From Diogma glabrata (Eukaryota > Arthropoda > Insecta > Diptera > Cylindrotomidae), in contig OY856186.1 in the NCBI GenBank assembly GCA_963693315.1, positions 303,806,586 through 303,870,585 of the forward strand: 64,000 nt of DNA, given 5' to 3'. The notes under the pieces were generated by a model. It had not been told where the DNA came from and did not search any database. It saw nothing but the letters and a program-made list of their open reading frames with translations. The position numbers and the translations under genes were made by a program. Shown here piece by piece: positions 12,166-23,205 of the stretch; positions within the stretch are counted from its first letter, which is position 1; each line of letters starts with the position of its first letter.

Positions 12166-12916
12166 TTTACTAATTTTCTAATTTTATATATTTCTCGTTT
12201 TGTAATCTGAGTGTCAAAATATTTTAAGACCGAAGCGTAAATCTATGATTCTCTGAGATTTTCTATTTTGTAATATAGGTACTGTAAAAGCTAATGTTGA
12301 AGTTGGACAAAAATCTGAATAGTATATGTAGTTCTTTTTTGAAACAAAGCATGAAACGTTGACTGCTAAGTTTATCGTGTGATACATTTTTGGTGACTTT
12401 CATGTGTTTCCACCTAGTTTGGTTAAGAAAATTATGCCATTTTTCACACTGTTTTAATTAAAACGGCTCGATGCAAAGTTTTTATGTGATAGCGAGTTTA
12501 GATAAGCAAAAAAATGTATATCTGTCTAGCGCCAAGTCATTTGCCACGATCGAAGAAAACTGCTATGGTAATTTTAGAAAAAATTGTTTCTGTAAATATA
12601 GTTGCTTAATACAAAGAGTGATAAAGCTTTTGGCCTCAACCACTGAATGTAAATGTATCAAAGAATTATTTTCGCTCTTTGTAAAATATACTCAAACAAA
12701 AAGTGCAATTTTGAGTCCGGTTGGAGAAAAAGTAATTTTTTGATTGACTTTAATATATTCCATGTTTAAATCAACAGATTCATACAGATTTAAGTAGTTA
12801 TAATTATAGAAAAAAAGCATTTACGCTAAATGAAGAGGTTTTCTGGAGATTTTTCGTCGAATTTTCTGAGTGGATCTAAAACTGGACTGGAAACTGTATC
12901 AGAGTGTTTATTTTAA
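12165..12916. other. AT-rich stretch; one unassigned 90-codon ORF at 12471-12743
   Basis: The ORF is Cys/Lys/Phe-rich without any motif I recognise and has no neighbouring coding sequence. Probably chance. Confidence 0.4.
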
Positions 12917-13010
12917 ATAAAAAGAATTGTGTAATAGAAATTACAATATATGTCATAATTACACATTCATATCGCTTAAGACCGAGATCACAGAACAACA
13001 TCTGATCAAA
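12917..13010 (-). repeat. Decayed 3' end of the CR1-like LINE or its short partner
   Basis: GTGTAATAGAAATTACAATATATGTCATAATTACACATTCATATCGCTTAAGACCGAGATCACAGAACAACAT aligns to the 3' end of copy A (1485-1556: GTGTAGTAGGAATTACAATATGTGGCACAACACATACAAATCTTTTAAAACCAAGGTCCCACAACAACAT). Minus-strand orientation; no coding remains. Confidence 0.6.
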
Positions 13011-13226
13011 TGTGTTGGTGGACGTTTTATGCATGCAATTCTTATAATAAACCGGAAGAAAAATTTCGGAAATTAAAAAGGACAGGCGTAGCGAGTGCTG
13101 CTATAGCAAGTGATGCAATCACTTGCGTTTAGAAAAGCAGTTTGCGCTAGTAATACATTAAAACTTTTGTAACAAATTCACAAAACTTATTATAAATTCA
13201 TAATCAAATTTAAAAAATTTAAATCT

Positions 13227-13381
13227 AACTAAAGCATGCCATCTGTATTGTAAGCTTTGTTCTCAAAATTATTACTAATACTACCTAGATTCCAACTTCT
13301 TAGAAACTAAAGCACGCCATCTGTATTGTAAGCTTTGTTTTCAAAATTATTACTAATACTACCTAGATTCCAATTTCTTAG
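13227..13381. repeat. Two-copy 78-bp tandem duplication
   Basis: AACTAAAGCATGCCATCTGTATTGTAAGC...CCAACTTCTTAG is followed directly by a copy differing at only a few bases (starting at 13305). The high identity implies recent duplication. Confidence 0.85.
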
Positions 13382-14835
13382 ATGCCGATTTTGCTAAATA
13401 AAAGTTGATTAGTTTGATTAATCAAGTTTAGTATAATTTAGCATTATTTGGAACACAGTCTTAGTTTTATAATACAAATCTTACAATGAAGACAACGTGC
13501 TTTAGTTTGGAATTTGGATTTTAATTTTTTTTATAAATATTTTTGTGCGCAACATTTAATTTTTCAAATACAATAAATATTTTCGCCGGCGAAACTCGTT
13601 ATTTGAAAGTATACAAAATATTTGAAGGTGTGTGTGTAAAATACGTTTATTTTGGTTATTTTATATTAGAACGAAATTAAATATTTTTTGTCCATGTGTT
13701 AAACAAATATGTTTTTCGTATTTCATCCACAGAAATACGCATTTTAATGCTCGTAAATATCCCTAATAAATATTTTTTATTGTACACTTGATTAAAAAAT
13801 GATTAAAATTCAAGAAACCACTTTCATAAAGGTTAAGAACACTGCAAAAGAGTATCAAAACCTTTTAACACAAGACAATAGCATCGAAAACATTTATTTA
13901 ATCAAGTAGGTTTTGTGATTTTACATTAAAGAAAACGTTACGTAACGCTACGTTAGGTAACTACGTAACTACGTTACGTGATTTAAAAGATAAGTTTACC
14001 ATGACAACAACCAAAAACCATATAAAAAAAATCAAGTTGCTTTGATTTTTAAAAATATTTTTCATAAAACATGCACAAAAAATATTCAATTTTGTTTTAA
14101 AGTAAAATAAACAAAAACGTATATGTTTAACATATATACAACTAACAAATTATAGTTATTCTTCCAAGTTGTAGATTTCAACTGCGAAAATATTTATTGC
14201 ATGCGAAAAACTAAATGTTACACATTCAAATATTTATAACAACAAATTTAACAGGCTAATTCTTACACACAGATATAAAAATAGTTATAAACAGAAAATA
14301 CTTTTCTATTAACTAAGACTAAACCTCTTAAATACGATTCTGCATGTAGTAACAACTGTTAGATGTCAAAAAACACAAATGAAGATTTTTAAAAATTATC
14401 TAGAGCAGTGGTTCTTAATCATTTATCAGTCGCAGCCCCCTTAAACTTTAAAATATTTTCACGGCCCTCTATAAGGTAAAACATACCTGTAAGATAATAT
14501 AATAATCATTAATATACATTTTAAAACTATGAACTTATTGATACATTATATCAAAAGCAGAATCTTAATCATATTCACAAATCTATTTAACATGTATTCC
14601 CATGCATTATAAACTAACGCCTTCAAAATAAAAACCCTCATTTAATAAAGCTATTCAAATGTGTTTTGATTCACTCTTGTGACTGTTATATTCATGGTCA
14701 TGCCCCACCACTACCTTGACCACAGTGAAGGTAGACAACAATGCTGTTACCGAAAACAAATAACAAAACTTGTATTTAAGCCTATACGAAAAATAGTTAA
14801 CAAGAAATATCAACTTTTGTGGATGAAATTAAGGT
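13382..14835. other. AT-rich stretch; short TACGTAAC cluster
   Basis: No genes seen. At 13935-13982 there is a cluster of TTACGTAAC/GTTACGT palindromic motifs. The rest is low-complexity AT-rich DNA. Confidence 0.5.
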
Positions 14836-14839
14836 GTGA

Positions 14840-14905
14840 ATAGGCGAGAAACTAGACAGGCTGAACAATATTTGAAAGTCCCGGGTTCAAATTCCGATCA
14901 GAGCA
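14840..14905 (+). repeat. tRNA-like sequence (candidate SINE head or tRNA relic)
   Basis: CCCGGGTTCAAATTCCGATC has a good Pol III B-box core (GGTTCAAATTCC). ATAGGCGAGAAACTAGACAGG about 30 nt earlier could be a weak A box. No intact cloverleaf. Confidence 0.3.
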
Positions 14906-14953
14906 AAAAGAGTTTTTCAAGGAGTCTGAAAATCTTCAATAATACGCCACATA

Positions 14954-15682
14954 GTCCAGTAACTTTATACATCATAGTATGCGTCAAATCCGGTAGTTCT
15001 GATTTTTTGCAGACTTGTTTATGATTTTGGCCTAATGAATAATAGAAGTTTGTGACCTCGAGCGCCGAACGTAACTTGGTCAAAAATCGAAAAAATCGTT
15101 ATTTTTTCAAATTTTGGCGATTATAACCCTAAAGGACTAGTTTTTTCTTTATACTTTCGTAAGACGTTTTTAAAGTAGACTAAATTTGCTACAATATGAT
15201 ACTAAAATTGTCTCTGTAAACCCAATAGTTTCCGAGATTGAGCCGTTCAAAGTTTATCATTTTTTTAAATTCGCAATATTTTGCAATATTTTAGACATTA
15301 TTTTAGTCACTTGAAAATTCATTCAGAACGACAGAATTGCAAAAAATTGCGAAGTTCGAAAAAAATAATAAACTTTGAAAGGCTTAATCTCGGCAACTAT
15401 TGGATCTACAGGGACATTTCTAGTATCATATTGTAGCAAATTTAGTCTACTTTAAAAACGTGTTACGAAAGTATAAAGAAAAAACTAGTCCCTTAGGGTT
15501 ATAATCGCCAAAATTTGAAAAAATAACGATTTTTTCGATTTTTGACAAAGTTACGTTCGGCGCCCGAGGTCACAAACTTGGATTATTCATTAGGCCAACA
15601 TCATAAACAAGTCTGCAAAAAATCAGAACTACCAGATTTGACGCATACTACCCCATACTCTCAGGCGACAAAATTACTGGAC
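14954..15682. mobile_element. ~730-bp fold-back element with ~310-bp arms
   Basis: The left arm from GTCCAGTAA to about 15265 is mirrored by about 15355-15682, ending TTACTGGAC. Matching blocks include TATGCGTCAAATC-GGTAGTTCTGATTTTTTGCAGACTTG, GTAACTTGGTCAAAAATCG, ATTTTGGCGATTATAACCCTAA and CTAAATTTGCTACAATATGATACTA. The loop is ~90 bp. No target duplication was recognised (left flank CATA, right flank CAAC). No coding capacity; a MITE-like element that could form one long hairpin. Confidence 0.8.
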
Positions 15683-15689
15683 CAACACT

Positions 15690-16715
15690 CCGGTTTGCAA
15701 ATAAGTTTGTAAATAAGGAACATTATAAAATTAAATTTTTCTCATTATAAATGTTAGGCATTTTAAAAGAACTGGGTGTAACTAATGATATTGATAGTTC
15801 CACGGATTATGTAAACACATCTGACACAGAAACCATTGGTAATGCTGCCTAAATTAAAGCTTATATAATTTTTTTTATCTGTGAAACAATAAATGAAATT
15901 TTGAGACCACAAACTTTTATTTGTGACGTAGTCCTTTCAAAGAAATATTTCAAAAACCGTACAAATTAAAACAGATATATTTAGAAACGAAGGAACAATA
16001 ATATGTATGAAGACAAACCATACGAATGTTATAAGGAAAAAGAATGTATTAGATTCATGGAAAATTTTATAAAATCTTATCTTGATTTTGGGTGGTTTTA
16101 AATTGACAAACGAATTTCTGTCTATCGATCGGCTGTTCAAACGTGCTATGGAAATTCAAAAAATATAATAGGCCGATTAATTTAATTTAAAATTTATTGG
16201 TTAATGTGCGGCTTTAAAATTTTTTTGGATAAAGTGATGGGTGTGTTCTTAATAATTTTTTTCTGCATCCCAACTGCTGTTTATTTACTTCGCATGTGTT
16301 GCATTAATTTGAAAAACTGTAATCTAAAATCACAGGATAAACAAAATGTCAGTAGTTACAGTATTTATTGAAAAATAACAGCAAATTTATTAAAACTTTT
16401 TGATTTAAATTTTATTTTAAATTTAAATTACAAACATTCTATTCTAGTAATATTTACACGGTGCCACAAAACAATTTCGCGGCCGCCCGTGGTGCCGTGA
16501 CTTCCTTGTTAAGAATTTCTGTTCTAAAACATCATGGTTTGACGTTTCATGTTATTTTATTTGTATGAATCAAAAAATTTATATAAACTTTAAGAAACAA
16601 GTTAAGTAAACATTTTTTTTTCACTAATTTATTATATAATACATAATTATAATCAATATAATGTATTACTTTATTTAAAATTTCTTCTGTCTTCCCAAAA
16701 CTAATTTTTTTACAA
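15690..16715. other. AT-rich stretch without recognised genes
   Basis: Only a GC-rich oddity: CACGGTGCCAC...GCGGCCGC...GTGGTGCCGTG at 16458-16500, an imperfect hairpin with a NotI site in otherwise AT-rich DNA. Confidence 0.4.
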
Positions 16716-16719
16716 TACC

Positions 16720-19340
16720 TTTATACCGATCCCCCGTATAACGTAGCCCAAACTTTTTTAAGTCACTAACAAAAATTGTGGGCGAGATTAGAGCAAAGTC
16801 TCCTAATTGTGAAGTTATCGTTACCGGTGAGTTCAACGTCCACAACAAATCATGGTTGGAATTCTCCAAATCAACCGACGATGTTGACAATAGTGGAAAG
16901 CTGGCAGAAATTTTTGCCGCGTCTCAGGGCCTATTCCAAATTGTTAAAAGCCCAACTTTCACTCCCCGTAATGGCGGTGATAATAGTTTTCTTTTAGATC
17001 TCTATCTTACCACAATGCCAGATATTACGAGTGTCGATGTAGCCAAAGGTAGTATTGGAAATTTTGATCATTAATTAATTTCATCAGTTATCAAAACTGA
17101 TTTACTTAAAACTACAGCTCCCAAACCCCGTAAAATATTTCACTACTCAAAAATGGATTAGAGTGGTCTTCAAAATTTTTTCCATGATTTCCCTTTCGAC
17201 CGTCATTGTTTTTACACTGACAATGTAAATGTTTCTGCTCAAAACTTTACAAAAACCATCCAATTTGCTATCTTTTCCATTGTAAAACCCAAACAAAAAT
17301 ACTTGTATTCGAAGGCTGCCCAAACGGCACTCAGAAACAAACGTAGATCATTTAACATATGGATTCATAACAAAACTCCCGCTAATCGATCCCAATATCT
17401 AAAGGCCAACAAAATATCTAACCAGATTATCTCAAACGAAAAGTCTGAAATTGACAGAGTGAAAGTTTCAAAACTTACGTCTATGTCTATTTCTGACAAG
17501 AGTTTCTACAGTGCCATCAATTCTTTAAATTCTGGGTACAAAATCTTCTATTCTTCCTATTATTGATGGTGATTTAATCGTCAATGATCCCGCAAGAAAA
17601 ACAAACTTGTTCGCTGAACGCTTTGCTCTGAACTCCACTGTTTTGGAAACTCCTAAAATACCCCAAATCCAGTCTTCAGGAGTGAATATGAATGAACTCC
17701 ACTTCAAACCCAAACAGTCGCCAAACTTTAAAGGGGTTAAACATCAACAAAGGAATGGACAATATTCCACCCATTATTTTAGACCAACCACCAACTTTAA
17801 CTTAAATATTCTACCAATCCTACAAATCTGCTATATTTCCCTAGTGTTTGAAGTTAGCAAATGTCCAGCCCGTCCTTAAAAACGGACCAAAATCCGATAT
17901 CTCAAATTATAGGCCAATAGCTTTACTATCGGTCCTATCCAAAGTCTACGAGCATTATATTAATACACACATTTCAAAATTTCTGGAAGTAAATCATTTA
18001 ACAGCCAACAGTCAATACGGTTTTCGAAACAAAAGATCAACCACCGATCTATTAAACTATGTAGCACATTGTTGGAACAGCATACTTGATAAAGATGGTG
18101 AAACATACGTTATCGCTTAAGACATCTCCAAGGCATTCGATCGAGTCTGGCACGCTAACTTGATCAACAAGCTCGTTGCTTATGGTAGTTCATCCCAATA
18201 TTGTGAAGCAGATTCAAAATTTTCTATCCAACCGATACATTTCGGTCTCCTTAGACGGATTTTCTTCTGAGTCTAAACTAATTAACGCTGGTGTACCTCA
18301 AGACTCAGTACTGTCCCCAACCCTATTTTTGATTTATATCAACGAATTGTTGAAAATCACCAGCAACCCAATAAATAGTTTTGCAGATGATAGTACTCTG
18401 CACAAGTCGTTCAAGCCCCTTCCTTCAAAAGGTAAAATGCACGAACGAAATAATCCCGCCCAGAGAGACGCTGCCATAAACGTGAATAAAGTCCTAAAAA
18501 AAGTCGCCAATCGGAGTGACCAAAACCTGGTCAATTTCAACTCTACCAAAACACAGCTGTTGATTGTTTCCAGATAAAATACCGAGTTCCCCAAAGATAT
18601 TTTATTCAGTTGTGTGATGAACCAATAGGTGAATGTAAAAACATTCGTTTATGGGGTGTCACAGTTTCAAATGACCTTCTCTGGAACGATCATGTAATGG
18701 CGATGTCAAAAAGCGCGTCTAAAAAACTCGGCCTCCTAAATAGATGCAACAAATTTTTCACTCCATACCAATTGTTCATGTTTATAAGTCTTATATTCGT
18801 CCCTGTATGGAGTACTGTAGTCAAGTTTGGGGTGCTGCTTCTGTTGCCATATTGGCCCTCTTGGACTCTGCTCAAAAGCGGGCTATACGAATTGTGGGTG
18901 ATCAAACCTTGACATCAAAACTTGATTTCCTACAACATCGTCGCACTGTTGCTGACCTCGTTGTTTTTTACAAATATCGTCATCAACAGTGCTCAGATGA
19001 AATCAGCGGCATCATGCCTCAAACTTATTCTTACCCCCATTCCACACGGCAATCGGCTGCCACAACCAGTGAAACGGTAAAGATCCCACGCTGTCATACT
19101 GGCAGATCGCAGAGAGACTTCTTTGTCCGAACTGCGTACAAATGGAATAGTTTGCCAGAACACTTAGTCTTAAGTGGCTTCAGCCCGCAGAGGTTTAAAG
19201 AAAGCGTTAATCAACACCTTAGAACGCCAGTTGTTGTGGGACCCAGGTCTAGACGTAGGTCTTAAAAGGTATTTATGTGTTGTTGTGACACATATTCTAA
19301 ACCCTATTACACAACACATTTTATTAAAAAAAAAAAATTT
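16720..19340 (+). pseudogene. CR1-like non-LTR retrotransposon ORF2 (endonuclease C-half, RT, C-terminal domain), broken
   Basis: 5'-truncated LINE, same family as 61943-63655. In order: the second half of an APE-type endonuclease (VTGEFNVHNKSW at 16818, then LLDLYLTT and a terminal DH at 17068); a Lys/Arg-rich linker; the RT with DISNYRPIALLSVLSKVYEHY, SQYGFRNKRSTTDLLN, DISKAFDRVWHANL, INAGVPQDSVLSPTLFLIYINE and the catalytic FADDST; then a C-terminal region with YIRPCMEYCSQVWGAAS, RTAYKWNSLPEHL and FKESVNQHLRTPVVVGPR, ending at TAA 19263. Interrupted by stops and frame changes near 17074, 17566, 17880, 18118 (GCT to TAA change), 18180 and 18576. The 3' UTR is short (to about 19325), then an A-rich tail. 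The clade call (CR1/L2-like rather than jockey) rests on the C-terminal WNSLPE-type motif and is moderate. Confidence 0.85.
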
Positions 19341-20428
19341 AAAAAAATAACACTATAAGCACTGTAAGTAACTAAAAGAAACGCGCATGTAGCAAACTCA
19401 ATTATTCACGAGTCGTATCAAACTGCATTTTTCTCACACAGAGAATTGTAAATCAAAAGCTTCACATACCTTTATCCAAACCAATTATCAATAACGTTAA
19501 CTTCACGTAATAAATCTTCAAAACAATCATTTTAAATCCATTAACACAACCTACTCGACTCGTAACATCTCTATTATCCTGTAAATAGGATTAATTTTTT
19601 TTTCATTTTCCAAACTATTTTTCTCAAGTACCCTTTTCTATTGTCATCTACATAGTGTAGTGATTGCGTGTGGGATATTTTAATCAAAACAAAATAAAAA
19701 AAGTGATAAAATAGAAAGGGAGTCAATTCTTTGTAATCAGAAAACATGACCATCTCTCAAAACAATCAATGATCATCATCGTAAATCTCACAAAAATAAT
19801 AGTTGAGCTGAAGTGTGTTATGCATAGTATACAGTTACTTGTTACAATAACAACAATAAAAGGACTAACTTAAAAGTTCACGGGAATTTTATATTTTATT
19901 GCAATGAAGAGCATAAGTTATATTTGTTTAGGGATGAGTTTGTTTTAGGGATTTCACTGTAAGAGATAATTTTCACATCAGCGGGGTGATTATATTGTTT
20001 CTATTCAATTGTAATCGTTTGGAATTTAGTTTGAATTACTCATAAAATGTAAAGTAAGGGAGATTTATATATAGACCTTAAGTGATTTTTAATTGTGAAC
20101 ATTGATTGTTGTGATTCAATGTTTATTCCAAATTAGCTTAGGAGATTAGATTAGATTTTATTAGAATAATATAAAGAAGATTGATAAGGACATCAAAAAG
20201 TTTTATTTATCTGTATAATAACTTAAAATAATAACAATTAAAGAGCGGTAATCCGAAAGCAAGCACTAAATTGGTAGGTCTGAAAGACCTAAGTATTACA
20301 TTCTCGAGAAAAAAGTTGAAACCATACCCACAATTTTTTGGCATTTCTCGACGTTTTAGGTCATATCGATTCCAAAAACACAAAAAAATGTGTGTCGGTC
20401 GGCCGGCCATCACAACCGACGAAATCTA
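19341..20428. other. AT-rich stretch without recognised genes
   Basis: Includes a small imperfect palindrome around TTGGTAGGTCTGAAAGACCTAAG (20271-20293). The GGTCGGCCGGCC run at 20397-20408 lies just before the mariner-like element. No gene seen. Confidence 0.5.
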
Positions 20429-21515
20429 CAGGGTGTCCCCCGAAAGTTGTCCCACCGGTTAACTGGGGATACCTTGGAATAGCGCTAACAACTTTTGTTC
20501 AAGCATTTCGCGAATAGTTCTTTTGTTTCGCGGAAAACGGTTTGTTTTGTTTTTTTATGCCTTATCAAATTAAAATACCTCTAAATTCAATATCGAAGAA
20601 GTTAGGAGGTCGCGGTTTTTTTATTTGATTCACAAGTTTGTGTATTAAAACGGGTGAACATTTGACAAAGATTACTTTGATACTTTTGACGCTATTCGTT
20701 TACAAAGTCAATTTTTAGTTAAAATTTAAATAAAATAATACTTTGCTTTCCATTATTTCAAAAACGGTGATATACGTCATAATTTTTTTTTCAATGCAAA
20801 TGTTCCTTGAAATGTCAACTTGAAAGTTACTTTGGTTAAAACCTAAAATTTAAAGATCATCTTGGGCTAGCTCTTAAAATTAAAACTTCAAAATTTTATT
20901 TTGAAATTGAATCAATCAATTTTAACTTAAATAACCTCGTAATAAAACAAAAGAAATTATTAATAAAAAATATTAAGTTATTTTTATTTATTAAAGATAA
21001 TTTTCAATATGTCCACCCTCATTCGCAATACACATTTCAATTCTTCTTTGGAATGCTTGAGAGATATTTCTGGTTTGAGATAACTGAAGTGGATTATACT
21101 GGTTTTAATCAAAGTAACTTTCAAGTTGACATTTTAAGGAACATTTCCATTGAAAAAAAAATTATGACGTATATCACCGTTTTTGAAATAATGGAAAGCA
21201 AAGTATTATTTTTTTTAAATTTTAACTAAAAATTGACTTTGTAAACGAATAGCGTCAAAAGTATCAAAGTAATCTTTGTCAAATGTTCACCCGTTTTAAT
21301 ACACAAACTTGTGAATCAAATGAAAAAACCGCGACCTCCTAACTTCTTCGCTATTGAATTTAGAGGTATTTTAATTTGATAAGGCATAAAAAAACAAAAC
21401 AAACCGTTTTCCGCGAAACAAAAGAACTATTCGCGAAATGCTTGAACAAAAGTTGTTAGCGCTATTCCAAGGTATCCCCAGCTAACCGGTGGGACAACTT
21501 TCGTGGGACACCCTG
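20429..21515. mobile_element. Tc1/mariner-type deletion derivative with ~410-bp inverted arms
   Basis: Terminal inverted repeats begin CAGGGTGTCCC and are flanked on both sides by TA (20427-20428 and 21516-21517), the target duplication of the IS630/Tc1/mariner superfamily. The arms (20429-20840 and about 21093-21515) are highly similar throughout, including ACAACTTTTGTTCAAGCATTTCGCGAATAGTTC and TTTGACAAAGATTACTTTGATACTTTTGACGC. The ~250-bp loop keeps the coding end of a transposase (separate entry). The structure is a transposon fragment converted to an inverted dimer-like MITE. It cannot make transposase but could be moved in trans. Confidence 0.88.
20991..21092 (-). pseudogene. C-terminal remnant of an IS630/Tc1/mariner transposase
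   Basis: The minus strand reads NISQAFQRRIEMCIANEGGH followed by IENYL and TAA at 20993-20991. The pattern RR-(L/I)-x-x-C-I-x-x-x-GGH-(F/I/V)-(E)-x-x-(L) at the extreme C terminus is a hallmark of transposases in this superfamily. Only ~33 codons survive; the catalytic DDE/D region and DNA-binding domain are gone. It lies in the loop of the inverted-repeat element, in line with its origin from an autonomous parent with the same CAGGGTGTCCC ends. Confidence 0.8.
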
Positions 21516-21534
21516 TAGATAACCGCTTGGGGAA

Positions 21535-22080
21535 TTTCAAAAATGTTTACTCAATGGTAAGAGCCAAAAGGACGATGCGTTCAATAACTGTACCGGAAGT
21601 GTGTTAAAAAAATCGTCTAGTGTGTTAAGGGAATTTGCATATTTTTGCTTAAAAACGTCCATTTTAAGTGGTTACGAGTAGGAACATTGAATTTGGAGAA
21701 ATCTTTAAGGTCGGGAAAACTAAATTATTTCATTATAAGTTTGTCAAAAAAATATTGTCAAGTGTGTCAAATGAATGATTTTCATTTTTTTTACCCAATT
21801 TCTTGGATGAAAATAAAATTAATTATTTGTATGACATTGACAAAAGTAATTGAACATGGAAATTTTTGATTTTGTTATAATTTTTTGAATATTTTTATGA
21901 GTTTTAGAAAATTTTGAATTCGTGAATTATGAATTTTTACAAAATTTTTAGAAGTTTGAAAAAAGTTTCAATGTTTGATTTTGTATGAATTTTCAGAACA
22001 TTTTTAATATTTTGAAAAAGTTTTGAAAAAATGTACACAAACCATTAAACTGATCTTATAATTTTTCATTCACTAAATTT
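21535..22080. repeat. Dispersed AT-rich repeat, copy 2
   Basis: Same orientation and order of landmarks as 1-1080: AACTGTACCGGAAGTGTGT, CATTTTAAGTGGTTACGAGTAGGAACATT, GGAGAAATCTT, CATTATAAGTTTGTCAAAAAAATATTGTCAAGTGTGTCAAA. Only one unit of the first tandem array is present, followed by a decayed version of the second. It begins within ~20 bp of the mariner-type element's right TA. Confidence 0.75.
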
Positions 22081-22309
22081 GAATTGTGAACAAATTTTAA
22101 ATTATTATCGTCCGAGATGCGAGCGACAAAAAATATATTAATTGCAGTATATTAATTAAAATAATTTCTACAGTCATGCAAATCTTGTAACCGGACGCGT
22201 CAGTCACGCGTTAAAGTTGCAAAAATCGGTACATCGTGCAAGTACTTTCTAAAATCTTAAATTTAGTATGCATGTGAAGAATTTCTATAATATAATAGTC
22301 GTGAGTCTA

Positions 22310-22400
22310 TAGCTCTATCCAGTCGTAACGTTTTAAATTGGAATATGGATATCGCATTCGACTGAGGTCGAGAGTTCAATTCCTGGCATGGTACATTTTT
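22310..22400 (+). repeat. tRNA-like sequence (candidate SINE head)
   Basis: TATAGCTCTATCCAGTCG resembles an A box. CGACTGAGGTCGAGAGTTCAATTCCTGGCATGG carries an anticodon-arm-like hairpin and a B-box-like GAGTTCAATTCC. The two are farther apart than in a normal tRNA, so it would be an insertion-bearing relic or a SINE. Confidence 0.35.
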
Positions 22401-22701
22401 ACTGTTTTTTTTAATTATTTTTAGTTCATCAATTCATAAAAATCATAAACATTTCGTTTTAAAAATTTTAAATTGATCGATAATGCAGTTTTTGAAAGTT
22501 ATTGCTACTGTCTTTTCCCGTTTCGTTCAAATTACTTTCATTTCGATATTAACAAGAAACTTAATTATTTTTTTGACAGTGGTAGTAGTGGTTTTCCGAT
22601 CATTATTTTACATAATTTTAATCTCGTGAAATAAAATAAGGGAAAACAAAATATACTTTTTGAGTATGTATTTCTCTTTAAGAGAAAGTAAAGATGAAGA
22701 T

Positions 22702-22870
22702 TGTAACAGCCACTCTTGGTCTAGCACATTTAGTTGCGGATAGCGTTAGTGGCTGGGCCGTTCGTTGACCAAGAGCCTGAGTAGCCTATTACAAAAACAT
22801 ATGTGCTGTTAAATAAATACCCAACTTGCCTAATTGCCATTCCTACTTATACCTGCGTCATCTCCTCTAC
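22702..22870. mobile_element. Possible short solo LTR (~170 bp)
   Basis: The segment starts TGTAACAGCC, has an AATAAATA poly(A)-signal-like stretch (22814) and is flanked by AGAT on both sides (22698-22701 and 22871-22874), a possible 4-bp target duplication. The right end reads CTCTAC rather than the expected CA, and no partner LTR is in the window, so this is weak. It also contains an internal inverted motif, AGCCACTCTTGGTC / GACCAAGAGCCT. Confidence 0.3.
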
Positions 22871-23054
22871 AGATCACCCTTAATATTTTAATGATTCATG
22901 CTGAAAATTTAATAGTAATTAAAGAAGTAAAATATGACACCGCAACGTTCATTTTAACAATTTATTAAATTATAAGAGGAATAAATTTGATTCTTTAAAT
23001 TTAGTATTCTACAAAAAAATTGGCTTTCAATATTTAAATTAACTTTAAATTAAA

Positions 23055-23205
23055 AGTTATTTAACTAGAAGTTATTTAGAGTTATTCATTTAAGAAAGTT
23101 ATTTAAAAGCTATTTAAATAAGTTATTTATTTAAGAAAGTTATTTAAAAAATATTTAAATAAGTTATTTATTTAAGAAAGTTATTCAAAAAAAATTATTT
23201 AATAA
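23055..23205. repeat. Tandem repeat, ~42-46-bp unit (AAGTTATTTATTTAAGAAAGTTATTTAAA)
   Basis: Three to four imperfect copies of an AT-only unit. Simple tandem repeat. Confidence 0.75.

Noticed and set aside
12471..12743. 90-codon ORF as a host gene
   Set aside because: No motif, no supporting neighbours, composition like the AT-rich background.
22702..22870. snRNA or structured RNA gene because of the AGCCACTCTTGGTC / GACCAAGAG hairpin
   Set aside because: No Sm site or known RNA signature; a small LTR flanked by AGAT is a simpler though weak reading.
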